Source: Gordonia iterans
Lineage (GTDB): Bacteria > Actinomycetota > Actinomycetes > Mycobacteriales > Mycobacteriaceae
Assembly (NCBI RefSeq): GCF_002993285.1
Contig: NZ_CP027433.1
Span: 1,116,001-1,180,000 of the forward strand
Length of the DNA stretch: 64,000 nt
Direction of reading: 5' to 3'
The notes under the pieces are model-generated. The model searched no databases and had not been told where the DNA came from. It was given only the letters and a program-made list of their open reading frames with translations. Within the stretch, counting starts at the first letter, position 1. Each line of letters begins with the position of its first letter. Made by a program: the position numbers and the translations under genes. Positions 59,428 to 64,000 of this stretch are shown piece after piece.

Positions 59428-59503
59428 GCGTCCCGTGGCGAGACTGCCGCGTGAGGACTCCGGACCTCTGCAAAGGACGCAACGTCGTCGATAGGAGGGC
59501 TTG

Positions 59504-59532
59504 CGCGGGCCCGGCTCGGCGACGGGCCCGCG
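59504..59532 (+). terminator. 10-bp perfect hairpin after the ABC-F gene
   Basis: CGCGGGCCCG-N9-CGGGCCCGCG, without a T tract. Possible terminator. Confidence 0.4.
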
Positions 59533-59619
59533 AGCATCGAATCGAACACTTGATCGAGCCTCGGTCGCGGAGTAATGTGAATCACATCTAGTTCGAACAG
59601 GCTTCGGGGGTGAGAGTCT

Positions 59620-60204
59620 ATGGTGCACGTCGACCGCAGCACGCCGTGGGCCCGCGTCGACCTGACCGCGGCCGGTATGGTCGCCCCCGATGCCGACGAT
59701 TCGGACCGCATACAGTACGACCACGCCTGCCCGGCCACCGGCGGACCGACCTGCCTGTGCAACCTCGGGCCCACATGCGTGCTGCACCACCAGATCAAAA
59801 CCCACGCCGGAACACCGGACCCGGCCGAGGGATTCCTCGACCCCTCGTCTGCGCGTCGTCGCAGGCTCCGCCACCCGCTCAGGACAGGCGACCAATGGAT
59901 CGACGACCAATGGATCGACGACCACGGCACCGTCTGGACCTCGATCACCACACCACACGGCCTGACCGTCGACACCCCCGCACCCGGACAATGGATGTTC
60001 CCCCAACTAGCCGGCATCCGCTGCCTCCACCAGAGGCCCACCACGCCCACACCAGCACCACCGGATCCGAACCCACACCACGACCCCAGCCGCGGCGGCC
60101 TCCACACCGCCACCGCACACAAACACGCCTGGCGCCGCGCCGAACGCGCCCGCCTACGACGTCAACGCGCACACACCGCCGACAACGACCCGCCACCCTT
60201 CTAG
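59620..60204 (+). pseudogene. C-terminal fragment of a DUF222/HNH nuclease gene
   Basis: 194 codons. RIQYDHACPATGGPTCLCNLGPTCVLHHQIKTH resembles the HNH end of DUF222 proteins, and HGTVWTSITTPHGLTVDTPAPGQW the tail after it. The helical DUF222 region that should precede is absent, so this looks like a remnant, although an ATG (59620) makes it open. Two oddities: HPLRTGD is encoded by CGCTCAGGACAGG, a half repeat unit of the TTCGAC family, and QWIDDQWIDD is a 15-bp tandem duplication. The codon composition turns very C/A-rich toward the 3' end. Confidence 0.6.
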
Positions 60205-60268
60205 CCGACCCCGCCGAGGTCGGTGAGCGCGACGCCCGCCGCCTGCTGGCGCTCGTCGACCGGTGCGG

Positions 60269-61168
60269 TCAGCGGATGATGACGCGTTCCACCAGTCGGG
60301 CGATCGCGGTGGAGCCGGCGTGGTTGAAGTGCCACTTCAGGGTGCCGTCCGCGTTGGTCTGACCCTCGTACCAGGCGTCGCCCCGGCGGCACGCGTCCCG
60401 GCCTTCGGAGAGGGTCTGGACGTCGATGAAGCTGCCGTCGACGCTCTCGGCCACGGTCCGGAGGATCGTGTTGGCGCGGTCGAAGACCTCGCGCATCCAG
60501 ACGGCGTCGCCGTCGGGGAGGGGCACGGTCGGGAAGCATCCGCGTTCGCCGATGAACCCGCCGAGGCCGACCATCACGATCTGGGCGCGCGGGTGCGCCG
60601 CGCGGATCGCCTGGAGGGCGTCGTGGGTCCCGCGGCCCATGGCGCCCAGTCGAGTCTGCACCTCTGCCGCCAGCGCGCCGTTGCTGCGGCAGTTCTTGTC
60701 CTGGCCGGTGCGCTCGACCAGGCACCGCGCCAGGATCGGGCCCCAGCGCATGTCGTTGCCACCGATGCTGAGGGTAATCAGCTGGGTGCCCGGCGGCACC
60801 CGCTTGAGTTGCGGTTCGCGCGGATAGGTCGAGGTCTGCTGCGGTGTCGACCAGAGGTTCGGGCTCGTCGCGCCGGCGCACGAGGTGTCGGCGAACAGGA
60901 TCGGCTTGAGCTTGTTGCGCAAGATCTGCGGGTAACTGTCCGCCGAGCGCAGACAGCCCAGGTAGTACCCGGGGGTGAACGTCCGATGCGTGCCCGACGC
61001 CCGCGAGTCGCCCATCGCCGCGTACGGGCCGCCGGTGTACGGCGCGACCTTGGCGGCCGGCGGCGGCGCCGGCAGCTCCGGTTCGGCGGGGGCGGGCCCC
61101 GCGAAGGCGGTCGTGCTCGCGACGGCCAGCAGCGCGGCAGTCAGCGGTGCGAGCAGCCGTCTCCGCAT
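60269..61168 (-). CDS. secreted SGNH/GDSL hydrolase
   Basis: 299-residue exported esterase or lipase. The signal peptide (about 1-28) ends ...AFAGPAPA. Block I is YAAMGDSRASG (nucleophile Ser; Arg replaces the usual Tyr/Phe), TLSIGGNDM is block III with Asn, and NHAG near the C-terminus holds the catalytic His. Six Cys suggest disulfides. A short Pro-rich linker follows the signal peptide. Monocistronic. Substrate unknown, perhaps a cell-envelope lipid or host ester. Confidence 0.87.
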   Translation of the reverse strand: MRRRLLAPLTAALLAVASTTAFAGPAPAEPELPAPPPAAKVAPYTGGPYAAMGDSRASGTHRTFTPGYYLGCLRSADSYPQILRNKLKPILFADTSCAGATSPNLWSTPQQTSTYPREPQLKRVPPGTQLITLSIGGNDMRWGPILARCLVERTGQDKNCRSNGALAAEVQTRLGAMGRGTHDALQAIRAAHPRAQIVMVGLGGFIGERGCFPTVPLPDGDAVWMREVFDRANTILRTVAESVDGSFIDVQTLSEGRDACRRGDAWYEGQTNADGTLKWHFNHAGSTAIARLVERVIIR

Positions 61169-61300
61169 GGTCCCCCGCGTCCTCGTGAAGTGTGGAGGGC
61201 CGCTTCCCCGACGGCCCACAAGACGAGAACTCTGCCAGAGATGTGACTGGTGTGAAAGATGAGGTTGGAGTGGTTACCGTTCGTTGTCCGAACCGAGACC

Positions 61301-62833
61301 TCACGGGTCGAGCGTCACCGTTCGCGTCGGGGACACCCGGTCGGCGAAACCGGAGTCGTGGGAGACGACGAGCAGTGCCCCCGGCCAGTCGGTCAGGGCG
61401 GCGAGCAGGCTCTCCACGGTGCCGACGTCGAGGTTGTTGGTGGGCTCGTCGAGGATCAGCAGCCGGGGATCGGGCTGCGCGAGCAGGCCGAGCGCCAGCG
61501 CGGCGCGCAGTTGCTCGCCGCCGGACAGGTCGGACAGGCGGCGTGCGGATGAGCTGCCGGTGAATCCGAAGCGTGCGAGGAGAGCGTGCACGTCCTCCGG
61601 CTCGCCGTGCGGGGCGGCGTCGTACGCGGTCTGCGCGAGAGTCGACCCCGGATTCTCGAAGGAGATCACCTGCGGGACAAACACATGCGGCACCACCACG
61701 GCGTCCCCGTCGGCGGTGAGCGCGGCGAGCAGCCGGGACTTGCCCGCACCGTTCGGTCCGGTGAGCAGCACGCGCTCGGGCCCGGTGATCGGCAGACGAC
61801 GGTCGACGATGATCTGCGCGCCGGAGGCGACCTCCGGCGACGGCAGCCGGATCTCCGGCGTCGTGGACCGCTGTCGCCGCTGTCGCAGCTCGTCGAGCTC
61901 GGAGCGGGCCGCGTCGACCGAATCGCGCTGCCCGCGTTCGAGTTTCCCGGCAGCGACCTGCGCCTTGCTAGCGCGTAAGCCGGCCGCGATCGGTGGCACC
62001 CGCTTCTCGATCTGCGCCTTCTGTGCAGTACGACGGCGCCGGGCCAGCGCGGTCTGCGCCTCGTCGAACTGGCGCTGCTCGCGGCGGAGTTGCGCTGCTG
62101 CGGCGGCGGTCTGTTCGGCATGGGCCCTGCGCTCGTCCTCGAGAGCAGCGCGATAGTGCGCGTAGTTGCCGCCGAAGGCGCGCACGTGGGCCTCGCGCAG
62201 CTCGAAAGTGCACGTGGCGCGGTCGAGCAGTTCCAGGTCGTGGCTCACAGTCAGGATCGCCCCGCCGAACTCGTCGAGCGCACGGTGGAGTCGGGCGCGG
62301 GACTCGGCGTCGAGATCGTTGGTGGGCTCGTCGAGCAGGAGCACGTCCGGCTCGTCGAGGAGGGCACGGGCCAGCGCGAGTGTCCGGAACTGGCCACCGG
62401 ACAGGCTGGTGAGGGGGCGCGCGAGGTCGGTCGGCAGCCCGAGCCGGTCCAGCCGGGCCACGGCGCGCGCCGCCAGGTCCCAGTCGTCGCCGATCGTCTC
62501 GAAGTCGGCCGGATCGGTGCTGCCGCCCTCGATGCGGGACAGCGCCGCGAGGGCGGCGGAGACGCCGAGACCGTCGGCGACGGTTCCGGCGCCCGGCTGC
62601 GCGGACGCCTGCCGCACCAGTGCGATGGTTCCGTCGTGGCGGACCGTGCCGCGGGCGGGACGGCGGAGACCCGCGAGGATCTCGAGCAGGGTGGTCTTGC
62701 CGGCGCCGTTGTCGCCGACCAGGGCGGACAGACCCGGGGCGAGGGAGAGGCCGACGTCGTGCAGAAGTTCGGAGCCGTCCGGCCAGGCGAAGCTCAGGCT
62801 GATCGCGGTCAGGGTGGTGGAGGTGTGGTGCAT
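61301..62833 (-). CDS. ABC-F family ATPase, second type
   Basis: 510-residue tandem ABC ATPase. Domain 1: VGDNGAGKTTLLEILAG, LTSLSGGQFRTLALA, LLLDEPTNDLDAESR. An Arg/Ala/Gln-rich linker (about 235-320) is followed by domain 2: TGPNGAGKSRLLAALT, DLSGGEQLRAALALG, LLILDEPTNNLD. It has no membrane segments, so it is a ribosome-associated or antibiotic-resistance-type ABC-F protein by family. Closer in architecture to the short actinobacterial ABC-F group than to the Uup-like copy at 57520. Starts at ATG 62833. Confidence 0.88.
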   Translation of the reverse strand: MHHTSTTLTAISLSFAWPDGSELLHDVGLSLAPGLSALVGDNGAGKTTLLEILAGLRRPARGTVRHDGTIALVRQASAQPGAGTVADGLGVSAALAALSRIEGGSTDPADFETIGDDWDLAARAVARLDRLGLPTDLARPLTSLSGGQFRTLALARALLDEPDVLLLDEPTNDLDAESRARLHRALDEFGGAILTVSHDLELLDRATCTFELREAHVRAFGGNYAHYRAALEDERRAHAEQTAAAAAQLRREQRQFDEAQTALARRRRTAQKAQIEKRVPPIAAGLRASKAQVAAGKLERGQRDSVDAARSELDELRQRRQRSTTPEIRLPSPEVASGAQIIVDRRLPITGPERVLLTGPNGAGKSRLLAALTADGDAVVVPHVFVPQVISFENPGSTLAQTAYDAAPHGEPEDVHALLARFGFTGSSSARRLSDLSGGEQLRAALALGLLAQPDPRLLILDEPTNNLDVGTVESLLAALTDWPGALLVVSHDSGFADRVSPTRTVTLDP

Positions 62834-62893
62834 ACGCCGCCGACGCTACGGAGCACGGACGGCCGGAGTCCACCGGTTTTTCGGGGCGTCGCG

Positions 62894-63283
62894 CTAGCGG
62901 CGGTCGGTCGCGCGGGTGACGAGGGCGATGTCGGCCGGAGTGGGTCTGCGGAAGACTCCACCGTCGGCGCGGTACTGCGCTCCGTGCTCGCGCAGGTGAG
63001 CGGCGAACAGCGGGCACACCGGGACCACCGTGAGGCCGGCGGACAGGCAGTCCGCAAGGGCGTGGCGGACCAGGATCCCAGCCAGTCCGCGGCCGCCGAA
63101 CTCTTCGGCCACCTCGGTGTGGAAGAAGATCCGGTCGCCCGGCGTCTGGGCCGAGTCGACGAACTCGGCCCGGCCCGCGACGACGCCGTCGTCGAAGCCG
63201 ACCGTGTAGGCGCCGATCGGCGGGGTCGTGTGGAGGGCGACGCTCACCGCAACGCCGGTCTTGTCGTGCACGTGCTGGTCCAT
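62894..63283 (-). CDS. small GNAT N-acetyltransferase (YidJ/Gtn type)
   Basis: 129-residue protein. RAEFVDSAQTPGDRIFFHTEVAEEFGGRGLAGILVRHAL (about 38-76) contains the short acetyl-CoA loop FGGRGLA of the small N-acetyltransf_CG group, and VVPVCPLFAAHLREH (about 86-100) has the conserved Cys-Pro found there. The substrate is unknown. Starts at ATG 63283. Divergent from the hydratase-like gene at 63361. Confidence 0.8.
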   Translation of the reverse strand: MDQHVHDKTGVAVSVALHTTPPIGAYTVGFDDGVVAGRAEFVDSAQTPGDRIFFHTEVAEEFGGRGLAGILVRHALADCLSAGLTVVPVCPLFAAHLREHGAQYRADGGVFRRPTPADIALVTRATDRR

Positions 63284-63360
63284 GGCGATCCTTCGGCCGT
63301 CTGCACCGTGAACCCTAGTCCAGATTCCGCCGAGTCGCCGCGAGCGGCTAGCGTGAGCCC

Positions 63361-64000
63361 ATGTCCTTCCTGCGCACCTCCGTGACCGGTGGCGTCGGCG
63401 AGATCGTGCTCGACCGCCCCCGGGCCCTCAACGCCCTCGACCAGTCGATGATCGACGAGATGTTCGACGTGCTGTCCCGATGGGGAGACGACGACGCGAT
63501 CGAGACGGTCCTGGTGACCTCGGCGAGCCCGCGGGCGTTCTGCGCCGGCGGCGACATCCGCGCGATCCGGGAGTACGCCGTCGACGGCGACACCGCGGCG
63601 ATCACCCGCTACTTCTCCAGCGAGTACCGGCTCGACCAGCTCATCGCCGAGTACCCCAAGCCCTACGTCGCGCTGATCGACGGCGCCGCCATGGGCGGCG
63701 GACTGGGCATCAGCGTGCACGGTGAACTCCGCGTGGTCACCGAGAACGCGCTGCTGGCGATGCCGGAGACCGCGATCGGCTTCTTCCCGGACGTCGGCGC
63801 GACCTACTTCCTGCCGCGCCTGCCCGACGGTGTCGGGGTCTGGCTGGGGCTGACCGGAGCCCGGCTCCGCGGGGCCGAGGCCGTCGCGGTCGGCCTGGCG
63901 ACGCACTTCGTTCCCGCCGCCGATCTACCCGCCGTCGCCGAGCGGATCCGCGCCGGTTCGCCGTTGGGCGAGGTGCTCGCCGGGCACCGGGACCTGCCGC
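63361..64000 (+). CDS. enoyl-CoA hydratase/3-hydroxyisobutyryl-CoA hydrolase (3' end outside window)
   Basis: 213 visible residues of a crotonase-fold enzyme. VGEIVLDRPRALNALDQSMIDEM, FCAGGDIRAI (oxyanion loop 1), YVALIDGAAMGGGLGISVHGE (oxyanion loop 2) and MPETAIGFFPDVGATYFLPRL are typical. ETAIGFFPDVGATYFL and GDIRAIRE match the HIBYL-CoA hydrolase branch acting in valine degradation rather than a fatty-acid hydratase. The gene runs off the window. ATG 63361 is the start. Confidence 0.88.
   Translation, partial: MSFLRTSVTGGVGEIVLDRPRALNALDQSMIDEMFDVLSRWGDDDAIETVLVTSASPRAFCAGGDIRAIREYAVDGDTAAITRYFSSEYRLDQLIAEYPKPYVALIDGAAMGGGLGISVHGELRVVTENALLAMPETAIGFFPDVGATYFLPRLPDGVGVWLGLTGARLRGAEAVAVGLATHFVPAADLPAVAERIRAGSPLGEVLAGHRDLP

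Overview
The window is high-GC DNA from a mycolic-acid actinobacterium, most likely Gordonia or a close relative. Several things point this way: MspA-type porins, RpfB, the Glp/GlpR division pair, a protein mannosyltransferase, frequent GTG starts, and a backbone gene order matching the Mycobacterium tuberculosis segment pepD-moaB2-mscL-ruc-5FTHF ligase-galU-moeA1-rimJ-Rv0996 and later pmt-rsmI-pabB-metG-tatD-rpfB-ksgA-ispE. The species is inferred from gene content only.

Layout. 1-4190: end of an HtrA/PepD protease, MoaB, a small conserved protein and three tandem MspA-family porins. 4200-10500: a Cds1-like PLP enzyme, an MFS exporter with heme oxygenase, MscL, a SAF-domain protein and an AGCS amino-acid/Na+ symporter. 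10590-16960: CIRCE-controlled Ruc chaperone, 5-formyl-THF cyclo-ligase, GalU, the MoeA-like Glp, RimJ, GlpR/SepX and small conserved proteins. 17050-20510: tRNA-Ala(CGC) followed by a small integrated island (tyrosine integrase, lipoprotein, HTH protein, frameshifted DUF4429 gene, hicAB). 20870-26570: an Imm-5-like protein, a DUF222/HNH nuclease, repeat arrays, and a decayed IS3-family element interrupted by an IS110-family element. 26570-42640: accessory and housekeeping genes (SoxR with a divergent MFS gene, methyltransferase, AI-2E-family permease, HNH-excalibur lipoprotein, esterase, ESX-like/DUF1023 pair, FprB with an AurF-like diiron oxygenase, CPA1 antiporter, MFS, universal stress protein). 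42660-57470: PMT, RsmI, a large nested repeat array around a GIY-YIG nuclease, PabB, MetG, GH65 with its phosphomutase partner, PhzF, TatD, RpfB, RsmA, IspE. 57520-64000: an ABC-F protein, an HNH fragment, an SGNH hydrolase, a second ABC-F protein, a GNAT enzyme and a truncated 3-hydroxyisobutyryl-CoA hydrolase-like gene.

The most striking observation is in the IS110 element (24019-25420). Its non-coding left end can be read as a bridge RNA. Two stem-enclosed loops carry four guide segments that match, respectively, the left target flank, the right target flank, the element's right end and its left end, and a CT core dinucleotide flanks both ends of the insertion. A second theme is a family of short repeats built on TTCGAC..GCTCA(A/G)G. 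It forms large arrays and has also entered the reading frames of galU and an HNH nuclease in-frame; similar repeat-derived segments lie in pabB and an HNH remnant.

All calls come from reading sequence and translations; no database search was run. Family names and M. tuberculosis equivalents are from memory of those families.
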